From assembly GCF_002078875.1 (NCBI RefSeq), contig NC_034409.1:108052935-108116934 (forward strand): 64,000 nt of DNA, given 5' to 3'. The notes beneath the pieces were generated by a model that was not told the DNA's origin, did not search any database, and saw nothing but the letters and a program-made list of their open reading frames with translations. A program made the translations under genes and the position numbers. Source of the stretch: Numida meleagris (taxonomy: Eukaryota; Chordata; Aves; Galliformes; Numididae). This document shows, one piece after another, positions 11,201 through 20,500 of this stretch (its first letter is position 1; each line of letters starts with the position of its first letter).

Positions 11201-14060
11201 GGCACCACTTACTTGATTCAATAGCATCCAGTTTCTGGAATGTCCACACAATATCACCATCGAGTATCTTGGGTAAGAAATCCCGCAATTGCATAACCTC
11301 AGTTGTCAGCCTTTCCAAATCCCTCCTTCTAACTCGAACAAAGTCCTCATTGGTTTCATCCTTCTGAAATGGAAAGAAAAAAAAAAAAAAGAAAACAACT
11401 ACCAACATACAGAAAAACAGAAATCCCCACAAAATGACATGGTTACTGCTTTGAAGTACTCTTCTGTGTGCACCCTTTCTCTCAACAACACTGTTCTGCA
11501 CTACATCAATTCAGAAATTCATAACCTTATTTTAAAAAGAACTATCGAGTAATAATTTAAAACAAGTCACTGGGCCAGAAAGCCTTTGAGCGTAATCTAA
11601 TTTTTCCCACTCTGGCCTAAAGCAAATCATATTACCTCTTTGCATCTGTTTTTTCACCTAAAGTGTGTGCAACGTAGCTCAGAATGCTGTAAGGATTAAC
11701 ATTCACATGTCTGAAAATATGAACAGCTGTACATATGCAAAGCTATTGTTTTAAAACTGTTGTAAAGCATACACTGTAACTTTTTTAATTACCTCAAATA
11801 TTTGCAAGACGCTCAGTCACCCAGAAAATTTTGTTGTTTTTTTTTTCAGAATAATTCACCTTTTGTGAGAAACTGTAACTATTTGCAATCCAATCGCAAA
11901 TAATAGTAATTCAATCCCAAGTGAACACAAGAAAAAGAGAGGAGGTGGATGCCCCATCCCTACAGACCCTGAAGGACAGTGTGGAACAGTCTCTGAGCAA
12001 CCCAGTGCAGCTGTAGGTGTCCCTGTTCACTGCAGGAGACTGACTAGATGACCTATAAGGGATCCTTCTAAATAAAATGATTCTATGAAACATATTTACT
12101 AATTTCCTCTTGTGCCAAGCTACTGCTATGAAATAACTTCAGATCCACAGTCCAAGAGAATGTGTATTAAAATGGCACTGAAATTTTCTGTATAATAAGC
12201 AACACAACTCCAGTTTCTGATGTATTTTGGTATGCGCACTGCTGCATCTTCAAGATGCTACACACTGACACAGAAAAAGGTTCAACTTCCTTTGTCTAAG
12301 ACTTTAATGAAATTGTACACTTTTACAATGCAAAAATGACATTTCCAAGCCATTTAAATTTTAGGGAATGGTGCAGATCTCAGAAATTGAGATCATTTAT
12401 GTAGTATATCACCTTCTTTCAGACAGATGAGTGTACTAGAGAATACAAGAAACAATCACCTAAAGAAACAAAGCCATTCCCACAGCTATCTTAAGTCCAG
12501 CCATCCATGACAAACTGAGGTCATTATGAAATCACAGATTCATTAAGGTTGGAAAAGACCTCTAAGATCAGCTAGTCCAACCATCAACTCATCACCGCCA
12601 TGCCCACTGACCATGGCCCCCAGTGCCACAACTACCCTTTCCTTGAACACCTCCAGGAACAATGACTCCACTACCTCCCTGGGCAGCCTGTGCCAATGTC
12701 TTACCACTCTTTCTGAGAAGAAAATGCTCTTAATATCCAACCTGAACCTCCTCTGGAGCAACCTGGGGCCATTCCCTCTTGTTCTATCACTGTTACCTGA
12801 GAGAAGAGGCTGACCCCCACCTTGGCACAACCTCCTTTCAGGTGGTTGTAGAGAGCGTTAAGTTCTTTCCAAAGCATCCTCTTCTCCAGACTGAACAATC
12901 CCAGTTTCCTCAGATGCTCCTCATCAGACTTGCATTCCAGAGCCCTCACAGCTTTGTTGTCCTTCTCCAAACACGCTCCAGGGCCTAGATGTTTTTCTTG
13001 TAGTCAGGGGCCCAAAACTGAATGCAGTACTCAAGATGCAGCCTCACCAAGGCTGAGTATAGGGGGACAATCACCTCCCTGCTCCTGCTGCTGCACTATT
13101 TCGATACAATTTAGCATGCTGTTGGCTGCCTTGGCACACAGCTGGCTCATGCTCAGCCAGCTGTCAAGTAACATCCCCTGGTCCTTTTCCTGAGAACAGT
13201 CTTGTAGCCACTCTGCTCCAAGCCAGCAGTATTGCCTGGGGTTGTTGTTACTGAATTGCAGGACCCAGCACTTGTGCTTACTAAAGCACACCTTGTTTGC
13301 CTCAGCCCAGCTGTCCAGACCACTCTGTAGGACCTTCCTACCCCCAGGCAGATCCACGCTTCCTCCTACCTTGGTGTCATCTGCAAACTTACTGAGGGCA
13401 CACGCAATTCCCTCATCCAGATCACCAATAAAGACATTAAACAGGGCTGGCCCAGCTCCAGCACTGACCCCTAAGGAACTCCACTAGTGACTAATAGCTG
13501 GATTTAACTCCATTCACTGTCAATGAAGACATGCAAGGATGGTTCTTAACTTGAAGCTGCACTTAGGAAGCATTTATGGGAAAGTTAGCATGGTCAAGTC
13601 CCACCACACTGGATGATTCACAGAAAAACAACTCATTTTAGTCTTAAAAGCATACAGAGGACACACGCAGCAATAGGACTCCGTAGAGGAGCACCAGGTG
13701 AACACTTCCAGACAGACAGACGGGAAAGTCAGAAATACAATTCAGTAATGTTCAAAATTACAAAGCAAAGCATGCTACAGACACAAAACCCACATTATTT
13801 TCTCCCCAGGTGCCAAACCCAGACAAGACCCGCTGCTGAGGTTTGAAGGGCGGGATGTACCTCCCTGTAAACCACGGACCCTGACGCTACCTCCACACGA
13901 AAACCAGGACTGACTTTTTCACCCAGCATCTCCCCGCACTACAACATTAAGCTGCTACTCGCAGAGGGAAGCACGGCCCTTCCCCGCAGCCCTCGGGCAG
14001 AGCCGCCCTCCGACCGGGCGCTACCTGCGCGTCGCCCGCCAGCCCCGCGCAGCGCCGCAT
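1..14060 (-). CDS. HSF2BP: HSF2BP, heat shock factor 2 binding protein (5' part only)
   Basis: Gene-level entry. Exons in transcript order are 14060-14025, 11363-11213, 6520-6417 and 2427-2278; they sum to 441 nt, or 147 codons, all in frame. Human HSF2BP has 334 residues, so a little under half is present; the armadillo-like domain (human continuation DKALKFFS...) was looked for in 1-2277 and not seen. Family knowledge: HSF2BP (MEILB2) forms coiled-coil oligomers, binds BRCA2 and BRME1, and brings recombinases to meiotic double-strand breaks; it was first found as an HSF2 partner. It is head-to-head with RRP1B and shares its CpG island. Confidence 0.94.
2278..2427 (-). CDS. HSF2BP: HSF2BP coding exon 4
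   Basis: Minus-strand acceptor TTTCAG and donor GTAAGT. Exactly 50 codons (residues 98-147), including [19 protein letters not shown] and [19 protein letters not shown], nearly identical to mammalian HSF2BP. It ends in KTILGG, just before the armadillo-like BRCA2-binding part, whose exons are outside the window. Confidence 0.96.
2428..6416 (-). other. HSF2BP: HSF2BP intron 3
   Basis: Because exons 3 and 4 join in frame, no coding exon is expected here. Only short A-runs were noticed. Confidence 0.8.
6417..6520 (-). CDS. HSF2BP: HSF2BP coding exon 3
   Basis: Minus-strand acceptor GTTACAG and donor GTATAT. Encodes residues 63-97 with [18 protein letters not shown] and [16 protein letters not shown], the long coiled-coil helix of HSF2BP. 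The joins to exons 2 and 4 are in frame. Confidence 0.95.
6712..6733. repeat. Poly(A) tract
   Basis: 22 consecutive A bases after two shorter A runs, in HSF2BP intron 2. No recognisable retroposed body precedes it on the plus strand. Confidence 0.9.
7617..7749 (+). mobile_element. CR1 LINE fragment (3' end)
   Basis: Ends in GATATTCTATGATTCTATGA, the octamer repeat of avian CR1 3' ends, preceded by the typical CR1 block GACTTGATGACC ... CCTCCAAC. 5'-truncated, about 130 bp, in HSF2BP intron 2. Confidence 0.85.
11213..11363 (-). CDS. HSF2BP: HSF2BP coding exon 2
   Basis: Minus-strand acceptor TTTCAG and donor GTAAGT. Encodes residues 13-62 plus one base: [19 protein letters not shown] then [18 protein letters not shown], clearly matching human HSF2BP ([20 protein letters not shown]). 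This is the start of the N-terminal coiled-coil region. Confidence 0.95.
11940..12088 (+). mobile_element. CR1 LINE fragment (3' end)
   Basis: Contains GGTGGATGCCCCATCCCT, GCTGTAGGTGTCCCTGTTCA and GACTAGATGACC, ending in a single ATTCTATGA. An older, diverged copy of a different CR1 subfamily from the one at 7.6 kb. Confidence 0.8.
12528..13525 (-). mobile_element. CR1 LINE fragment, about 1 kb
   Basis: Reverse orientation. It starts with the complement of the CR1 3' end (CATTAAGGTTGGAAAAGACC) and continues through CACCTCCAGG, the motif CTCCCTGGGCAGCCTGT, and the region ending GACCCCTAAGGAACTCCACTAG. The longest CR1 copy in the window, in HSF2BP intron 1. Short open frames inside it are repeat-derived. 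Confidence 0.9.
14025..14060 (-). CDS. HSF2BP: HSF2BP coding exon 1
   Basis: Read on the minus strand, ATG at 14060 opens [12 protein letters not shown] and ends at a GTAGCG donor in phase 0, joining directly to [15 protein letters not shown] of the next exon. This start was chosen for its GCC-ATG context and because the human N-terminus before the conserved part is also short (about 16 residues). An in-frame ATG at 14198 would add 46 residues but has a poor context. The N-terminal residues themselves are not conserved, so this exon is less certain than the others. Confidence 0.72.
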
Positions 14061-14327
14061 GGCACCAAGCACCGCCCGGCGGCAGGGCGGGAAGGAGAGG
14101 GGAAGGCGGAGGGCGGGAAGGAGGGCGCGGCGCCGGCGCGTCACGCTGCGCCACTGCCCTGAGGGAGGAGGCTGGGCTGGGGGAGAGCGTTTTGTCATTT
14201 ACAGCGAATAAAAAGACCTTTAGGCACAGTGGTTGTCTATTTATTATTATTATTAATATTATTGAGAATTTGTGTAAAAGCACCGCGTACTGCCCTCTAC
14301 CACAGCACGAGCCCGCCCAACGTTCAT

Positions 14328-14335
14328 TGACGTCA
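14328..14335. promoter_or_regulatory. CRE palindrome, upstream copy
   Basis: Perfect TGACGTCA, the CREB/ATF/CREM site, about 90 bp before the RRP1B ATG. Identified by sequence match only. Confidence 0.75.
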
Positions 14336-14358
14336 TAGAAAGGCGACGGCGCTGTTTG

Positions 14359-14366
14359 TGACGTCA
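14359..14366. promoter_or_regulatory. CRE palindrome, downstream copy
   Basis: Second perfect TGACGTCA, 31 bp (start to start) after the first, about three helical turns, so both sites would face the same side of the DNA. Confidence 0.75.
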
Positions 14367-14423
14367 CCAGTGTGCGCCCGAGAGTCGGTGGGTCGGCGCG
14401 GTGCGGCGCGGTGCTGTCGGGCC

Positions 14424-14556
14424 ATGGCTCTTGCCGCCGCGCAGGCTCCTGAGATCCAGTTCGCGCAGCGGCTGGCGGCCAACGAGAAGCGAATCCGGGA
14501 CCGCGCCGTGAAGAAGCTGCGGGGCTACATCAGCCTCCGCACCCAGCGCCCGGGCG
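14424..14556 (+). CDS. RRP1B: RRP1B coding exon 1
   Basis: Encodes residues 1-44 plus the first base of codon 45. It begins [18 protein letters not shown], the start of the Nop52 domain, and ends at a GTACGG donor. The exon lies inside the CpG island and the start codon has a near-ideal Kozak context. Confidence 0.96.
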
Positions 14557-17500
14557 GTACGGGGCGGCGGGGCACGTGTGGGGAGGGCCTGCGCTGAGGC
14601 CTCTCCATGCGGATCCGGGCTCGATTTCTCCTTTCTTTTCCTTTTCTTGTTTTCACTTTTACGCGTCTGTTTTGCAGTACGCGAGAGTTGAAGCATGTAG
14701 TCGTGTGCTCTGCTCTACTGCCTGTTGAGGTGGTGGTCCCAGCTCCCTCAGCCTTTTCTCATAAGGGGAATGCTGCGGGCCCCTAACCATCACCAGAGCA
14801 GAGGAGAGGGATCCCCTCCCTCGACCTGCGGACCACGCTGTTTTTAAAGCACCCCAGGGTGCCATTGGTTTTCTTTCTGACAGTTGACATAAATAGATCA
14901 AGGGGATGCCTGGGGATTAGTAAGAACAAGCGAGTGTACGTGCTGCTCCTCCCAAGTACAGCTGGTTTTAGCTTTGGGGTTTTCCTATGCTGGATGTGGC
15001 ATCTTTATGTTTAGTATTTCTTATATCTGTGTTCAGCCTCACTGCAAAATGCAGATTCTGCCGACTTTGTGGAAACAGCCTATCGGGTGAAGAAGAGGTT
15101 GTATATTCAATTAATGCATTAAAATATTAGGAAACCACCATAGAGAAGGTGTCAGTTTGAATGAGAATCTTTTGCATGTAAAGATCAACCCATTGTGAAA
15201 TGCAAATGAGCAGGAAAATGAAGTGACTGATTTCCAGTGCTCTTAGATTTGCTTGCTCTAAAGTTAAGTTCAAGCTAGTAATATTAAAACTGATTTGGAC
15301 TTGGAAATAGTGTTATGTTCAGGAAGAGAGTGTTTTATTTTCAAGTTGCTTATCAATAAACAGGCATATATCTGTACAATGCTTTGCCAGAGATGAGATT
15401 TGCATGTTGGGTGAGGCAGCTAGAGACCTTTACTTGCCAACTTTTGAATGAGGTACTGGATTTCCTACTGACTTCATCTCAGTCACGTGGTCCACAGGTA
15501 GGCGAAACACAGCCCAGGGACTGTTCAGTATGTTCTTTGCTAGGGTTGAGTTATCAGCCATGCTAGGGAACCTTCTCTGAAGGGCTAGAGCCTTACTTGA
15601 CTTTAGATAAATTCTAGAGGAAGTATAGAACTGCTGAAGTTCTGAAGTCATTACGTGTGTGTGGGTGAACTTGGATGAGCACCATATTTTTCAGATGCAG
15701 TCCTTCTGTTTTTCTTGTCAATCTATTCTTAAAATCCTGTCCTTGTGTATGGCAAAAGAAGGCAATGAATGGGTTACAGGCAGTACAAAGCAATAGCAGG
15801 TAATAAAGGGGGAAAACTGGCTCACCCCTTCTGACAACCAGTGATAGCTTGAGAGGAGTGTAATTTCTATCCAAGAGAGATGCTGCTCCCTTGGCTGCGA
15901 ACTCTTAAGTGAGAGTGAGGTGGAGTGGATCCAGGCTCCAGCCCTTCTGTCACTCAGGTGCATTGCTTGCACCTGAGCTCCCTGGGTTAGCCACACCTTC
16001 TCACCTGCTGCTCAACCATTGGTTCAGGCTATGACCTTGTGATTTCACTGCACCTTGTAAGAGAAGAGCATTCTATTCTGGGCTGATAATTGAGGATCAC
16101 GTTTTCTTCTATCTTTTAGTATCACGCGTATTTAGTATATGCATTGTAGCGATAAGCAGGACTAACGCAACGGAAACAGCATTACAAAAGGTGGAAGGAA
16201 AATACAGCGCTCACCCAGATCGGAAGATTTGGGGCTCACAGGAAAAGGCTCCCACCAAGGAGGGATCTCCAGGCAGAGATCCTTCCTCAGGGGCAGTCAG
16301 CCCTTAAATGAGGCCTAAGAGGGGTGGAGCCTTCCTCCTCCACCTCCTGAATTGCCTTCACCTGTGCTCCCAGGGCTGACTGGGTCTTTCCTCCAGGTGC
16401 TCAATCAGTGGTTCAGGCCATGACTCAGCAGTTCCCATACATGCATAAAGACATTAGGAAAAAAAAAAAAAGCACTAAGTTAGCTATATTCAAGATTCTG
16501 CATGCGACATCTCTTTCAGAATTGGATATGATGCCCTCATCTCAGACTTGATGCTAGCAATATGCCAGAGGGAACAATGCTGAGCTGGCAAATGGATTTA
16601 TCAGATTTACCTTAGTGTTCATCTCTCATCTCTCTGATTTCTTTGAAGTCATTGTTTCTTTGGCATAAGGTAAAATCTTAAAGGCATGAAATCATTGAAC
16701 TATCTCAAGTGGCCTTCCAGTTAGTACTGTAGGAATCAATATTTGCCCAAAAGAATATGACAAAAGCAAAACAAAACAAAACAAAACAAAAAACCAAAAA
16801 AAAAACCAGAGGGAAGCAGGGAAGAGAACTGATTAAAAACATTTTGGTGGAAGTGTGGGATGTTTCATTTTCATTCACACTTATTCTGTACCATAGGTGG
16901 CTTCAGCCAGGAAGAACTGCTAAAAATATGGAAGGGACTGTTCTATTGCATGTGGATGCAGGATAAACCCCTCCTACAGGTATAGTAAGTAATTGGTCTT
17001 ACATTTGTCTGAGTGGGTCTCTTCTGAAGTGTACTATGAGGACATACTTATTTAGAATAGTGAAAATGACTTTAGTGAGTCTTGTTCACTTTTCTGTCTT
17101 GCCCTGATACTCTTATGTGGCATGTTCAGTTGAGGTGACTAACTCAGTGATCCTCACCACACGAACCATGTGGTGTTTGCAGTCACCACCTACAACTTCA
17201 CCATACGTACAACCTTTGGTTTGCCGAGTTTGAAAGACTCATACTTCCTGTTCTTTGTTAGTATGAGGAATTTGGTGGCATTTCCTCTATTGCCAGCCTT
17301 TTGCTCCCTCCTCCAGTTTGTCTACCTATTTTCAAAGGATGCCAGATTTGGAGTAGAAATCTTAGTAACCTCACTTAATCAGGTTTCAAATCACTGGTCT
17401 GTTTGCTTGAACCATACTTATCTCGTAAATAGTACAGAGATGTACCTACATTTAAGCTACATGAGAACAGTACCCCTAAAGTTTTACATTATTTGTTAAT

Positions 17501-20500
17501 TCAGATACGTTGGATTATTCTCCTAATTCAGGCTTGCTTCCTGTCACATGGGTGATTTGTGCAGAGCACTGGTAAAACAGGGTTTCGTAACCTTGAATTT
17601 TCCCTTGTAACTAACCTAATCCCAGTGAAAGGACAACTACAGTACTAAAGTAGTTGTGAAGAAACATCCCTCAAAAAATATTATCTTAATAGTTCTGCCT
17701 GTTTTCTGGTGGAATGTGTAGTGAGGAGACCAAGCTCTGAAATAGGTTATACTAACGGTATTTATTTACTTTTAGGAGGAACTTGCAAATAACATTTCAC
17801 AACTTATCCATGTGATTCAGAATACAGAGGCTCGTAAGTACTATTTAATGTCTGTCTCTTCTCAAGGTGCTTTTATGTTTGGTGATTTTGAGCCTGCTTT
17901 CACAGCTCCAGAATAGAGACAGCCAGATATGGATCGTAACTGTATTTTCCTTTGCTGGCTGTCCAGTTGGTATATGTGATTGCGTTAAGGGAGGCATTTA
18001 GACCCTGGATCAGATGCAGTTTATTTCTGGTTGTTAGAAGGGAAGGGCTGTCCCTCCAGTGTGAGAAAGGTAAGTTTTTTGCTAGGTGTGTGGCAAAGAA
18101 AACCCTTTACCACGCTGTTGTGAGTATTTCCTACTCAAAGCCAACCTTGTTTCATGAGCTGTTAAGCAGAAAATGTACGAAATCCACTTGAAATGCAGTG
18201 CTTGGTCAGTGCCTAAACTAGCATGAGTAGAAATGAGTGCAGAAGTGGTGTTTTGCTCTAACTTGTGCATATATGCCAGAAAACATATGGATACCAAGCT
18301 CAGGCTCAGTAACTTTGTTATTTCAACTGTCAGTGTTATTGCACTTGTCTTCAGAAGTAGCTGTGTGCCATTTCTTGCCTTGTTCTGAAGGTTAGCGGAC
18401 TTGTACCTGTCTCAAGCATATCTTCCCACAGATCTACCTCAGTCACTGGGCAAATCCCTAGGGAAATGCAGTTCTCCCTCACCTTGAAGTGATCTCTTGA
18501 GATTTTTAGGTTAGCAGAAGAAACCGTTGTGCCAGACATACAGTTACAAATCTTTTTTTTAATATTCTTTTGCAGGACACTTGTTCATTCAAACATTTTG
18601 GCAAACTATGAGCCGTGAATGGAATGGAATAGACAATCTACGTCTCGATAAGTACTATATGGTAATATTAACTATATCATAGCTTTTTTTTTTATATATA
18701 TATGTGTAAAAGGTGGCGGTGTGCTGGAAGGCAGCTTCCAGCACATTCATTTATGTATGTTTTAAGAGGAGACAAGTGATTATCATCATTATTCATTGCA
18801 AGACACACTTCTTTTAAAGGCTTTTGCTCACCGTCACAAATTTAAAAGTCATTATAGTTTATGTCATGCTGAGAGTTATTCTTGGTTTGCCTTCCTTTAT
18901 GTATGTTTCTCACAGATTTCCATTGAGAGAACTTCTTGGGAAGAAAGCTGATTTCATGCATAAGTGTTCTCACTGTATATTAATACTGTCTCAGCAGGCA
19001 CTGTGTCAACATCAGTGACTTAGAGCAGGCTGTTGAAAGACTTTTTTGTGACTCCATTTAACAAAGCAGTTGTCACTAGAACGCCAGCTTTCCAGCACTG
19101 AAATATCCACCGTAGTACATTCAGCTGTCAGAATCCTTTTTGTAGGAAATGCTATATTAAAACAGATAGTAAAATCAGTGAAAGAACTCTCTTAAAAGAT
19201 CTGCCTTTGCGAAGAACAAAGTTAATCTTTTTGTTTGAAGTAAGTTAATTACAGCCACGTTTGTTGCTGTTTTTCGTTTCTCAGTGTTAGCAGAAAGAAG
19301 GTGCTTCAGTGTTAGAAGCAGATTAATGTATTTGTTCTACACATGGCTATCTCTTAGAGAAAGGTTCCATTCAATTAAATGATTATTGTTATAATCTGTC
19401 TTCGTTGTTGTCTTTAGCTTGTTCAAGTTGTGGGAGTTTTTAGATATTCCAGCTCTTAGTGAAGAAATCAGGGTGATGGAGAGGAGAAAGCTGTACAGGA
19501 GAGGCGGCCACTGACTTTGCTGGGCTTGAGATATGAAAATTGTTTATTGTCATTTGAACCTCACTGCGTGTTGCTTGACATGATAGACAAGTCTGTCAAA
19601 ATGCTCAGGGGAGGAAGCTTTCCATCTTGTGCTATGAAGAACTTCACTAAGAATTCTATTCCTGTTACAGTCACACTAACTCTCATCCGTTTTCATGAAC
19701 ACCTGTAACAGATTTTGTACTTTGCAGCTAATCCGTATGATTCTGAGGCAGTCTTTTGAAGTGCTGAAAAGAAATGACTGGGATGAAAGGTAAGCAGATT
19801 TCTGAATGTAATTGCATTGTAGGGAAGTTACCCAATTTATTTTTGTTAAATGTATTTTCATTTAATAGATCCTTTTTCTCCACAGGTAGCACTGTCGTGA
19901 AGTCTCAGCTCTAAGACTTACTTGCTTTCTATATCAGTTACAATATGTAGTTTAGAGTGGAGTCTTGAAACATGAGGACTCCAAATATATAATGCGGTTT
20001 GCCAGATCTTATTTATCTAGCCAGGAGAACTAGCAGTGAGTTATCCTCTGTGAAGGGATTAGACTGTGAGTTGGCATAACAGAAAACACAGAAAAGGAGA
20101 TATATATATATATATATATATTTTATTATTATAACATGTTGCTTATTGGCTGTGGCTTTTTTTTTTTAATCTTTATTTTTCTCTGTTTAATCATGGTGAC
20201 TTGCCTTTTTGTAAGACAGATCTGGAAATTATCCTTGTTGTATACAACAGGAAGCCAGTTTATGTCCACGGTTTTGTTTATGTTTCTCCCATATGCCATA
20301 AAATGCAAGTAATTGCAGTTGTCTTCCTCTATTTAGAGCTCCTCTGCCACTTGTAAGCTTGTTCTGCATTTAAGCTGTTGACAGTCTTTGAAGTCTTGGT
20401 TTAAAGTGTTTGATAGCTTAGTGTTATGTTTATCCTTTCTCTCTCTTGCCTTCTGGAGTGTGGATGCATGTGGGCATAATTTCATGGAAATAGGAAATGG

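Larger units (their letters stand above)
6521..11212 (-). other. HSF2BP: HSF2BP intron 2
   Basis: 4.7 kb. Holds a poly(A) tract, an AT-rich stretch at about 7195-7420 and the CR1 end at 7617. From 7750 to 10700 the sequence is of mixed composition with no long frame and no repeat family I recognise. Confidence 0.8.
11364..14024 (-). other. HSF2BP: HSF2BP intron 1
   Basis: Contains two CR1 copies in opposite orientations (11940 and 12528). The last 100 bp or so rises into the CpG island. Confidence 0.75.
13970..14610. promoter_or_regulatory. CpG-island bidirectional promoter of HSF2BP and RRP1B
   Basis: A CG-rich, CpG-dense stretch spans both first coding exons; the two ATGs are 364 bp apart and diverge. 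It carries GC boxes (GGGCGGG repeats near 14085-14120), two full CREs and an E-box. No TATA box stands out. An A/T-only segment near 14240-14263 divides the island into an HSF2BP half and an RRP1B half. Confidence 0.85.

Noticed and set aside
12543..13487. Several 60-110 codon frames on both strands
   Set aside because: They lie inside a CR1 copy and are broken repeat-derived sequence. The same holds for frames within the CR1s at 45.6, 47.1, 48.7, 50.4 and 62.6 kb.
13939..14367. Antisense open frames of up to 142 codons across the CpG island
   Set aside because: Stop-poor GC-rich sequence gives long frames by chance. Only the short HSF2BP exon 1 segment joins in frame to a conserved exon.
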